Shown here piece by piece: positions 1-6,112 of a stretch of 13,801 bases of DNA. The DNA comes from Bacteroidota bacterium (GTDB lineage: Bacteria > Bacteroidota > Bacteroidia > Bacteroidales > Prolixibacteraceae), in the NCBI GenBank assembly GCA_013203755.1, contig JABMPI010000249.1:1-13801 (forward strand), written 5' to 3'. The first letter of the stretch is position 1. Every line of letters starts with the position of its first letter. The notes beneath the pieces were generated by a model. That model ran no database searches. It saw nothing but the letters and a program-made list of their open reading frames with translations, and had not been told where the DNA came from. The translations under genes and the position numbers were made by a program.

Positions 1-2
1 AG

Positions 3-62
3 GGCAAGGGCATACAAAGTATTTATGACCGGGGTTATACTAATTTGACCGGAATTGAATAG
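3..62 (+). CDS. possible 3' end of a rightward gene entering from the left edge
   Basis: An open frame enters from the left edge and ends at a TAG at 60-62, giving 19 visible residues (about GKGIQSIYDRGYTNLTGIE). The spacing of glycines and the final TGIE resemble motif I of SAM-dependent methyltransferases, but in an intact enzyme that motif would not lie at the C-terminus. It could therefore be a truncated remnant or a chance resemblance. A second frame is open to a TGA at 46-48. A small hairpin with a T-rich tail follows at 76-102, which fits a gene ending here. Too little is visible to name it. Confidence 0.22.
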   Translation, partial: GKGIQSIYDRGYTNLTGIE

Positions 63-75
63 TTCTTGCACTCTG

Positions 76-102
76 ACCGAACTATATTCGGTATAAATTT
101 TT
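76..102 (+). terminator. weak hairpin with T-rich tail
   Basis: ACCGAA at 76-81 pairs with TTCGGT at 87-92 around a 5-nt loop, followed on the plus strand by a short run of T. The stem has only 6 bp, so it is at best a weak terminator for whatever gene enters from the left. On the minus strand no T run follows, so it does not look like the terminator of the leftward gene ending at 245. Confidence 0.25.
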
Positions 103-244
103 CAAATTAGATATTTAAGTATTATAAAAAATTTATGTGACACTTAACATTTAAAACGAATTCAATAAACAAAAACTTGAATGGTTGTAGAAAAACTTAT
201 TATTTAGTCAATTACAACCTACCAAAACCTAATATTTAACTCAT

Positions 245-1318
245 CTAGAAAATATTCTTTAAAGTATTCAGCACTTCTTCATCTACCTTTCCAAATAACG
301 AGACGCCCGATGCACCATTTGCCATGGCTGTTCTTATACCTTCTGCTAACTCATCCTGAGATTTAAAGTCAGGTAAAAAAACACCAGCATAAATAGGGAA
401 TCGTCCATTTAAAAAATGAATTCCCTCTTCAACCGCATCGCCGATCCAACTCACTTGTTCTTTATAAAACCCGTGGTAAATCATTGGGCAAACGCCATCT
501 AAATTCCAATTTGTCCAGTCTTGACGTACAATTCTACGTGCTATTTCGGGCGTTGGAAAAACTGCTGCAGTAATTGGCTTTTTATTTTTATGAGCTACCT
601 CTGCCAAGTGATTTACAATGTTATTTATCTGTTTATATCTGAATGTTCTCCACGATGGACTTTGATCCGGGAACTCCATATCCAAAGGATCGACTCCTGT
701 TTTTTCCTTGTATTTGCTCCGACAAGTTTCGCAATAACAAAAATCGTATTCCGGTAATTCTTTACTTTGTTCAATTCCATAATTACCCCAAAGGTTTACT
801 GGCAGAATAACATCGCAATATCTAATGTAATCCAAATGAATTCCATCTACATAATCTTTTTCAACTATCGTTTTTACTTGTTGAGTAAGATATTCTTTCA
901 CCTCTGGTTTCGAAGGACAAAGCCAACGGTAGTATCCAACGTAAGGTGGCTTGTCGGCACACGAGTCGCCATTGCGGCTAACTGCATAATATTCAGGATG
1001 ATTTTCAAGAAGTTCTTTTTCTCCACGGTTCATCGTCCACATCCAACGGTGCGTCTCTAATCCTGCTTTTTTAGCTATTCTAAAATGACGTTCACTGTCG
1101 TGTTCAAAGAACATTCCACGTATCCCGGCATCATAAAAACTTTTGTATTTTGCTTTTAAAATAAGGTCGTTCTCTTTTTTATCTGGATTTTCCCAAACCC
1201 AATGTTTTGGACCTTTTGTTTTTTTATTGGCTTTTCCTTCGCTTGCATTTGCCGCTCCTAAAACAGTTAGCCCCATTCCCGCCAGCACCGATGATTTTAT
1301 AAATTCGCGTTTATTCAT
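245..1318 (-). CDS. secreted glycoside-hydrolase-like (GHL10-type) TIM-barrel protein
   Basis: This 357-residue protein resembles the GHL10/family-10-like glycosyl hydrolase group: putative secreted TIM-barrel carbohydrate-active enzymes of uncertain substrate. The strand-end motif GIHLDYIRY (residues 159-167, with D163 a likely catalytic or ligand acid) is typical of the group, as are the aromatic-rich RWMW at 91-94 and MIYH in the C-terminal half. The N-terminus (MNKREFIKSSVLAG) is Tat-like, but the usual twin arginine is Lys-Arg, and a signal peptidase I site is plausible after ANA at residue 25. Three closely spaced cysteines, C194, C196 and C199, form a CxCxxC. The start at 1318 is chosen because an in-frame extension to 1411 would be encoded by the upstream terminator, and because a -7 box lies between the two. 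It is probably transcribed alone. The fold assignment is fairly secure, the substrate unknown. Confidence 0.85.
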   Translation of the reverse strand: MNKREFIKSSVLAGMGLTVLGAANASEGKANKKTKGPKHWVWENPDKKENDLILKAKYKSFYDAGIRGMFFEHDSERHFRIAKKAGLETHRWMWTMNRGEKELLENHPEYYAVSRNGDSCADKPPYVGYYRWLCPSKPEVKEYLTQQVKTIVEKDYVDGIHLDYIRYCDVILPVNLWGNYGIEQSKELPEYDFCYCETCRSKYKEKTGVDPLDMEFPDQSPSWRTFRYKQINNIVNHLAEVAHKNKKPITAAVFPTPEIARRIVRQDWTNWNLDGVCPMIYHGFYKEQVSWIGDAVEEGIHFLNGRFPIYAGVFLPDFKSQDELAEGIRTAMANGASGVSLFGKVDEEVLNTLKNIF

Positions 1319-1345
1319 TGTAATTATTTTTTGTACAACCGAAAG

Positions 1346-1353
1346 CAAATATA
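1346..1353 (-). promoter_or_regulatory. -7 promoter element (TATATTTG) of the GHL10-type gene
   Basis: The minus strand reads TATATTTG followed by C, a full match to the Bacteroidota -7 consensus TAnnTTTG. It lies 28 nt upstream of the ATG at 1318 and just after the terminator of the preceding gene. No clear TTTG -33 element is seen at the expected distance, where the terminator T run lies. Confidence 0.6.
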
Positions 1354-1367
1354 CATGAAAAGGCATT

Positions 1368-1407
1368 AAAAAAAAGAATGGTCTCCTTGCAAAACAAGGA
1401 GACCATT
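1368..1407 (-). terminator. strong intrinsic terminator of the glmM-type gene
   Basis: On the minus strand a perfect 13-bp stem (1395-1407 pairing with 1377-1389, 5-nt loop) is followed after one C by eight T (1375-1368). It starts 23 nt after the glmM stop codon. It is one of the clearest terminators in the window and shows that the GHL10-type gene downstream needs its own promoter. Confidence 0.93.
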
Positions 1408-1429
1408 CCATTTTTATAAAAATCTATAA

Positions 1430-2812
1430 TTATATCAATGCTTTAATCTGATCGATTACACTTTTGGCCAGGTTTTCAGCATTTTCCATTGAATCGGCTT
1501 CAGCATAAATTCGAATAATCGCTTCGGTGTTTGATTTTCGAAGGTGCACCCATGAATTTTCAAAATCAATTTTAACACCGTCGATATCCGTAACCTGCTC
1601 GTTAGAGTGTTTTTCTTTTAATTGAACGAGAAGTTGATCCACATCAATTTCCGGTGTTAATTCAATTTTATTTTTTGAAATAAAATAGTCGGGATACGTT
1701 TTTCGTAATTCGGAACATTTCATTCCCGATTTTGCCAAATGTGTTAAAAAAAGTGCTGCTCCAACCAAAGAATCTCGGCCACTGTGGCTTGCAGGATAAA
1801 TAACTCCACCATTCCCTTCGCCACCAATTACGGCATTTGTCTCTTTCATTTTTGCTACAACATTAACTTCGCCAACTGCCGATGCAGAATAACTCTGTCC
1901 ATGTTTTTCAGTAATTACACGCAATGCTCTACTAGATGACAAATTAGAAACGGTATTCCCGGGAGTTTTGCTTAAAACATAATCTGCAATTGCAACCAGA
2001 GTATACTCTTCGTTAAACATGGAACCATCTTCGTTAATAATTGCCAGCCGGTCAACATCTGGATCAACAACAAAACCAACATCAACTTTACTGTTTCGAA
2101 TAATTTCTGAGGTTTCAATCAAATTTTCGGGAAGTGGTTCTGGCGTGTGGGCAAAATGGCCCGTCGCTTCACAATTAATTTCAACAACATTTTTAATTCC
2201 TAATGCTTTAAAAAGGGTAGGCATAGCAATTCCTCCAACCGAATTTACTGCATCAATTGCTACTGTAAATTCAGCTTTTTTTATCGCTTCAACGTCAACC
2301 AAATCTAATTCCAATACTTGTTGAACATGAATATCAGTATAATCTTTTTCAGAAATTTCACCTAAATCATCAACTTCAGAGAAATTAAAATCTTCGGCTT
2401 CAGCGATTTCAAGAATTATTTCACCTTCCGCTGCATTTAAAAATTCACCTTTATTATTTAGCAATTTCAGGGCATTCCACTGTTTTGGATTGTGACTGGC
2501 AGTTAAAATAATTCCGCCGTCGGCACGCTCTTCTGTCACGGCAATTTCGGTTGTTGGTGTAGTTGCCAATCCAATATTAACCACATCGCATCCCATACCA
2601 CACAAAGTAGAAACAACAATTGAACTTACCATTTCGCCTGAAATACGAGCATCGCGCCCAACTACTATTTTGAGCTTTTCTTTGCCAGCACTTTGTTTTG
2701 CCCAAGATGCATACGAAGCTGTAAATTTTACAACATCAAGCGGACTTAAACCTTCGCCCGGTTTACCGCCAATGGTTCCACGAATTCCTGAAATTGATTT
2801 TATTAAAGTCAT
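1430..2812 (-). CDS. glmM: phosphoglucosamine mutase / phosphohexose mutase (GlmM type)
   Basis: This 460-residue alpha-D-phosphohexomutase in Bacteroidota is normally annotated GlmM. It interconverts glucosamine-6-phosphate and glucosamine-1-phosphate in the cytosol, on the way to UDP-GlcNAc for peptidoglycan and LPS. All four active-site loops are visible. TASHNP at 104-109 carries the phospho-acceptor Ser106. DPDVDR at 250-255 is the Mg2+ loop. GEGNGG at 331-336 is the sugar-specificity loop. RKSNTE at 425-430 with R434 is the phosphate-binding loop. Length is normal for the family. Because GEGNGG-type enzymes also include phosphomannomutases/phosphoglucomutases, the exact sugar is inferred. 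It has its own -7 box and ends in a strong terminator. Readthrough from the membrane-protein gene 61 nt upstream is possible, as no terminator is seen there. Confidence 0.93.
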   Translation of the reverse strand: MTLIKSISGIRGTIGGKPGEGLSPLDVVKFTASYASWAKQSAGKEKLKIVVGRDARISGEMVSSIVVSTLCGMGCDVVNIGLATTPTTEIAVTEERADGGIILTASHNPKQWNALKLLNNKGEFLNAAEGEIILEIAEAEDFNFSEVDDLGEISEKDYTDIHVQQVLELDLVDVEAIKKAEFTVAIDAVNSVGGIAMPTLFKALGIKNVVEINCEATGHFAHTPEPLPENLIETSEIIRNSKVDVGFVVDPDVDRLAIINEDGSMFNEEYTLVAIADYVLSKTPGNTVSNLSSSRALRVITEKHGQSYSASAVGEVNVVAKMKETNAVIGGEGNGGVIYPASHSGRDSLVGAALFLTHLAKSGMKCSELRKTYPDYFISKNKIELTPEIDVDQLLVQLKEKHSNEQVTDIDGVKIDFENSWVHLRKSNTEAIIRIYAEADSMENAENLAKSVIDQIKALI

Positions 2813-2832
2813 TTTTGAATAAATTTAGGAGG

Positions 2833-2840
2833 CAAATTTA
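2833..2840 (-). promoter_or_regulatory. -7 promoter element (TAAATTTG) of glmM
   Basis: The minus strand reads TAAATTTG then C, a full match to TAnnTTTG, 20 nt upstream of the glmM ATG. The -33 region has only TTC/TTT-like sequence. It lies in the 61-nt gap after the membrane-protein gene, so glmM can be transcribed separately from the sigma operon. Confidence 0.6.
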
Positions 2841-2873
2841 ATAAGCAAAATGTAATAAAACGAATGAAATCGA

Positions 2874-3545
2874 TTAATCATCAATTTCTTCCAACTCTCT
2901 TAAAGTACGTTTTAGTTTGTGGTAGTAATTGCCATACAGTTTGCGGAAACCCCAACGTAAAAAGATAAAAATTCCACCAACAACAAAAACTATAAATGCC
3001 AAGCCAATTCCAATTTCAAGAAACAATTGGTTAATTTGAATTTCGGAAAAAGAGATCCCCTGACTTTCAAGCTTAGCGAACGAACCTTGGTACAATCCGG
3101 CAATAAATCCAAGTACCAGAGTAATTGTAAGCGAAATAAGTGCCAAATAAAAAAGTTTCTGATAAAGATTTAGTGTCTCTATTATTTTCTTTAAGGAATC
3201 TTTTAATTCGCAGGAAATATCGCAACTTCGTTTAACGCGATAATATTTAATTACGAAATAAATAAAGGTTGTAAAAATTAAGGTGTAACTAAAAACATTC
3301 AGAAAAAGAACCCACTTTGGAATTGGATGCATCTCTTCCATTAACATCGGAGTAATCAGAAAATCGTCGAGTGCAACTACAAAAACAAGTACAAACAACA
3401 CTATAAAACCAATTTTAATATTCCGCTCAATGCGTTCAATTAAGTTTTTAGTGCGTTTGCCCAGCATCGTTTTTAGCTGATTTTCATCCAGCTCTCTATT
3501 TGATGACAACTTATCCCAGGTCTTTTTTAAATCTGTCAATTCCAT
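2874..3545 (-). CDS. four-helix membrane protein encoded directly after an ECF sigma factor
   Basis: A 223-residue protein that I cannot assign to a named family. The N-terminal 40 residues are charged and amphipathic, with a segment around DLKKTWDKL, and probably cytosolic. Four hydrophobic segments follow, at about 43-66, 77-100, 130-152 and 172-196. Between the second and third is a basic/cysteine-containing loop (YYRVKRSCDISC, about 101-112). The tail is basic, then acidic (ELEEIDD). The ATG starts 2 nt after the sigma factor's TAA, so the two are almost certainly cotranscribed and probably translationally coupled. By context it may be the anti-sigma or sensory partner of that sigma factor, with the N-terminal stretch as candidate sigma-binding segment. 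That is inference: no zinc-binding anti-sigma motif (HxxxCxxC) is present. Confidence 0.85.
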   Translation of the reverse strand: MELTDLKKTWDKLSSNRELDENQLKTMLGKRTKNLIERIERNIKIGFIVLFVLVFVVALDDFLITPMLMEEMHPIPKWVLFLNVFSYTLIFTTFIYFVIKYYRVKRSCDISCELKDSLKKIIETLNLYQKLFYLALISLTITLVLGFIAGLYQGSFAKLESQGISFSEIQINQLFLEIGIGLAFIVFVVGGIFIFLRWGFRKLYGNYYHKLKRTLRELEEIDD

Positions 3546-3547
3546 TT

Positions 3548-4039
3548 TTATTCCTCTTTGGTTGACATAAACTTTTTAAGCTTTTTCTTTATCCGGTTCA
3601 TTTTTACCCGTACATAATTTTGAGTAATTCCCGTTATCTCAGCAATTTCTTCATACTTTTTATTTTCAAGATACAGCAATACAATCGATTTTTCGACACC
3701 GGAAAGTTGAGCAACCGCACGGTGCAAATGTTTTATATTTTCCTCTGTTTCGGTATCGTAACCTTCATCCTTAATCTGAAAATTATCATACGTCAACCGA
3801 TTTTGATCTGGTCTGCGTTTGGCTTTTTTGAACGAAGTAATTGCTGTATTTAGCGCCACCCGGTACATCCAGGTAGAAAACTTCGATTCTTTTCTGAAAG
3901 AAGGAAATGATTTCCAGAGCTGCGCCACAATTTCCTGAAACAAGTCATTACGATCTTCTTGCAAATCGCAATAAATGTTACTCACCTTGTGGATGATTCC
4001 CTGGTTTTTCTGAATTATTTCTATGAATTCCTTTTCCAA
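3548..4039 (-). CDS. ECF-type RNA polymerase sigma-70 factor, UUG start
   Basis: A 163-residue ECF sigma factor that directs RNA polymerase to a private promoter set. Region 2 spans about residues 8-72 and includes DLFQEI (32-37) and the -10-recognising KFSTWMYRVALN stretch (53-64). A linker of about 30 residues follows, then region 4 (about 105-155) with a helix-turn-helix in EEIAEITGITQNYVRVKMNR. There is no region 1.1 or 3, as expected for ECF. The start codon is TTG at 4039-4037. An in-frame TGA lies 11 codons upstream with no ATG or GTG between, and the first in-frame alternative, GTG at codon 19, would cut into region 2. The TTG sits in a 9-bp inverted repeat (4032-4069). rluB ends 55 nt upstream; the membrane-protein gene follows after 2 nt. 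No good TAnnTTTG box is seen just upstream, so it may be read from rluB or from its own ECF promoter. Confidence 0.92.
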   Translation of the reverse strand: MEKEFIEIIQKNQGIIHKVSNIYCDLQEDRNDLFQEIVAQLWKSFPSFRKESKFSTWMYRVALNTAITSFKKAKRRPDQNRLTYDNFQIKDEGYDTETEENIKHLHRAVAQLSGVEKSIVLLYLENKKYEEIAEITGITQNYVRVKMNRIKKKLKKFMSTKEE

Positions 4040-4069
4040 AACTGATGTATTAGTAGTTAATTTGGAAAA
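4032..4069 (-). promoter_or_regulatory. inverted repeat covering the UUG start codon of the ECF sigma gene
   Basis: On the minus strand TTTTCCAAA (4069-4061) is followed after 20 nt by its exact reverse complement TTTGGAAAA (4040-4032). The start codon TTG (4039-4037) lies inside the second arm. In mRNA a 9-bp hairpin would bury the initiation codon. As DNA it could equally be an operator dyad. The symmetry is directly seen; the function is inferred. Confidence 0.45.
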
Positions 4070-4094
4070 TCATTACAACATTTCCAGTAAGGTT

Positions 4095-5033
4095 CTAAAT
4101 CATTTTTAGAAACTGAACTTCTTGTTCTGTAAGAAAACGCCATTTACCTCGTGGCAGGTTCTTTTTGGTCAATCCAGCGAAATAAACGCGATCCAATTTT
4201 TTTACGCGGTATCCAAAATGCTCAAAAATCCGACGAACAATTCGGTTTTTCCCTGAATGAATTTCAATACCAACTTCGGTTTTTTCTTCCCTGTTTATGT
4301 AACTAATATCGTCAGATGCAATTGGTCCATCTTCCAATTCAATTCCATTTGCAATATCTTCCAGGTGGTTTTTAGTAACCGGAGTCTCCAAAGAAACCTG
4401 ATATATTTTTTTCATGTTATGGCTCGGGTGAGTCAACCGTTTTGAAAGGTCGCCATCGTTCGTAAACAATAGAACTCCTGTAGTATTTCTATCTAAGCGG
4501 CCAACCGGATAAATTCTTTCTGAACAGGCTTCTTTTATCAAATCCATTACAATTTTATCGGCATGTGGATCGTCTGTGGTAGTCACAAAATTTTTAGGTT
4601 TATTTAGTAATAAATACACCTTTTTTTCCGGATTCAATTTACGACCGTCGAATCGGACTTCGTCGCTAGGTTTAACTTTAACTCCCAGTTCAGTCACTGG
4701 CTTTCCGTTAACGGTAACCATTCCGGCAGCAATGTATACATCAGCTTCTCGTCGCGAACAAACTCCGGCATTAGCAATATAACGGTTCAAACGCATTTCG
4801 TCTGTTGCACTTTTTTTCTTCGGTATATTTCCGCTATTCGCAGCTTTCGTTTTTGAAAAGGATTTTCTATAGGCAGGTTTTGAAGACTTAAAAGGAGGCT
4901 CAGAATCCTTTGATGATGTGTCTTTTTTTTTGGCAAAGCCAGGAGTTTTGCTCTCTAAACTTTTTCCAATTCTTTTTCCACCAGCACTACTACTTGTATC
5001 GCGCTCTTTCCTTTTATTGTAATTATTCTTCAT
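4095..5033 (-). CDS. rluB: 23S rRNA pseudouridine synthase, RluB/RsuA family, with basic N-terminal extension
   Basis: This protein converts a uridine in rRNA to pseudouridine. By family resemblance it is closest to RluB, which acts on the peptidyl-transferase region of 23S rRNA, but RluE/RluF/RsuA-type specificity cannot be excluded. An S4 RNA-binding domain spans about residues 80-126 (MRLNRYIANAGVCSRREAD). The catalytic domain follows, with the family motif GRLDRNTTG at 178-186 and catalytic Asp181, then the C-terminal KNRIVRRIFEHFGY motif. Residues 1-78 are a low-complexity Lys/Ser-rich extension with no hydrophobic core, probably disordered and RNA-binding. At 312 residues it is longer than the E. 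coli enzyme mainly because of this tail. It is the first gene of a leftward run, and the ECF sigma gene begins 55 nt after its stop with no terminator seen. Confidence 0.92.
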   Translation of the reverse strand: MKNNYNKRKERDTSSSAGGKRIGKSLESKTPGFAKKKDTSSKDSEPPFKSSKPAYRKSFSKTKAANSGNIPKKKSATDEMRLNRYIANAGVCSRREADVYIAAGMVTVNGKPVTELGVKVKPSDEVRFDGRKLNPEKKVYLLLNKPKNFVTTTDDPHADKIVMDLIKEACSERIYPVGRLDRNTTGVLLFTNDGDLSKRLTHPSHNMKKIYQVSLETPVTKNHLEDIANGIELEDGPIASDDISYINREEKTEVGIEIHSGKNRIVRRIFEHFGYRVKKLDRVYFAGLTKKNLPRGKWRFLTEQEVQFLKMI

Positions 5034-5052
5034 TCCTTTTGACTGATTTCTG

Positions 5053-5060
5053 CAAAGGTC
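5053..5060 (-). promoter_or_regulatory. candidate -7 element (GACCTTTG) of rluB
   Basis: The minus strand reads GACCTTTG followed by CA, one mismatch from TAnnTTTG, 19 nt upstream of the rluB ATG. Its position matches the other promoters in this window, but no -33 TTG is visible, so it is only moderately supported. Confidence 0.35.
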
Positions 5061-5121
5061 GGAAAATTTCTGAATTTTGAGGCTGTTTAAAATTTATCTA
5101 TTAATTTCGAATTCAATCGTT

Positions 5122-5129
5122 TACATTTG
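5122..5129 (+). promoter_or_regulatory. candidate -7 element (TACATTTG) in the divergent intergenic region
   Basis: TACATTTG is a full match to TAnnTTTG on the plus strand, in the 241-nt gap between rluB and the AIM24-family gene. If used, it would give a leader of about 140 nt. No -33 element is visible and this AT-rich gap could produce such a match by chance. Nothing else recognisable was seen in the gap. Confidence 0.28.
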
Positions 5130-5274
5130 AATAATAAACAGAATAGATTATTTGATTTTTAGAAATGAGATTTGTGATAAAAATTGATTGTTGAAGTATA
5201 ATTATTCCCAATTTTCACTAACAATTAGCCTTTAAAAGAAATTATAGAAGATATTAATAGTAAAGAAAACCATT

Positions 5275-6045
5275 ATGCAATCACACGAAATCGATTACAA
5301 AATTATTGGACACGATGTACAACTGGTAGAAGTAGAATTAGACCCCGGAGAAACGGTAATTGCCGAAGCCGGCGCCATGCTTTATATGGAAGATGGTATA
5401 GATTTTAATGCCCGAATGGGCGACGGATCCAATCCCAGTGCCGGATTTTTTGATAAACTTTTATCTGCGGGTTCGCGTTTAGTTACAGGCGAATCGTTGT
5501 TTTTAACTCATTTTACCAATCAAGGTTGGGGCAAAAAACATGTGGCCTTTTCTGCTCCTTATCCCGGAACTATTATTCCACTGAATTTACGACAAATGGG
5601 TGGACGAATTATTGTTCAAAAAGACGCCTTTTTATGTGCAGCATTAGGAACCAAAATTTCAATAACATTCAACAAAAAATTAGGTGCCAGCTTTTTTGGT
5701 GGCGAAGGTTTTATTCTACAGCAGTTAGAAGGCGATGGCAATGCGTTTATTCATGCCGGAGGAACAGTAATTGAACGCCAATTAAACAACGAAACACTCC
5801 GGGTTGACACAGGTTGTATTGTTGGGTTTGAACCTTCGGTGGAATATAGCATTGAACAGGCCGGTGGTTTGCGTTCCATGGTTTTTGGTGGCGAAGGAAT
5901 TTTTCTGGCAACCTTGCGTGGAACAGGAAAAGTGTGGTTGCAAAGTATGCCAATAAGAAAATTAATAGCTGAACTTTCGCCACGCGGGGGCAATGTAAGA
6001 AAAGAGGCACGCGGTGGATTATTGGAAAACCTTTTAGAAAGATAG
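5275..6045 (+). CDS. TIGR00266 / AIM24 family protein
   Basis: A 256-residue soluble protein without signal peptide or membrane segments, matching the TIGR00266/AIM24 family. This is a widespread beta-rich fold of unresolved role; the yeast mitochondrial homologue AIM24 affects inner-membrane organisation. Family features seen are the opening ELDPGETVIAEAGAMLYME (21-39), two GGEG turns (142-145 and 205-208), an internal duplication feel between roughly 110-160 and 175-225, and the conserved VWLQSMP (220-226) near the C-terminus. Full length is normal. It is a single gene, divergent from rluB and convergent with dgt, and is followed at once by a palindromic repeat (6056-6098). Family assignment is confident; the molecular function is not known. 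Confidence 0.9.
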   Translation: MQSHEIDYKIIGHDVQLVEVELDPGETVIAEAGAMLYMEDGIDFNARMGDGSNPSAGFFDKLLSAGSRLVTGESLFLTHFTNQGWGKKHVAFSAPYPGTIIPLNLRQMGGRIIVQKDAFLCAALGTKISITFNKKLGASFFGGEGFILQQLEGDGNAFIHAGGTVIERQLNNETLRVDTGCIVGFEPSVEYSIEQAGGLRSMVFGGEGIFLATLRGTGKVWLQSMPIRKLIAELSPRGGNVRKEARGGLLENLLER

Positions 6046-6055
6046 AGGAAAGTTT

Positions 6056-6098
6056 GCAGTCTCAGTAAACAGTCTCAGTCGCTGAATACTGAGACTGC
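6056..6098. repeat. short direct/inverted repeat cluster between convergent genes
   Basis: CAGTCTCAGT occurs at 6057-6066 and again at 6070-6079, and its reverse complement ACTGAGACTG lies at 6088-6097. Either left copy can pair with the right copy. The nearer one gives a 10-bp stem with an 8-nt loop, the farther one an 11-bp stem with a 21-nt loop. The block fills the gap between the stops of the AIM24-family gene (6045) and dgt (6113). There is no T run, so it is not a standard intrinsic terminator, although as a hairpin it could stabilise either 3' end. The look suggests a dispersed intergenic repeat family. Confidence 0.75.
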
Positions 6099-6112
6099 GA
6101 ACTGTGACTTCC

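Noticed and set aside
183..219. GGTTGTA/TACAACC inverted repeat after the GHL10-type gene
   Set aside because: The stem has 7 bp with a 23-nt loop and is not followed by a T run on the minus strand, so it is too weak to call a terminator.
1319..1411. In-frame 31-residue N-terminal extension of the GHL10-type protein
   Set aside because: It would be encoded by the terminator hairpin of the preceding gene and would place the -7 box inside the coding region; the signal peptide starts at the ATG at 1318.
5034..5274. Possible riboswitch or small RNA in the 241-nt divergent gap
   Set aside because: No stable hairpins or known aptamer-like conserved blocks were seen; only AT-rich sequence and candidate -7 boxes.
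5747..6010. Two minus-strand open frames of 80-87 codons opposite the AIM24-family gene
   Set aside because: They lie antisense to a well-conserved gene and show no protein-like features or promoter.
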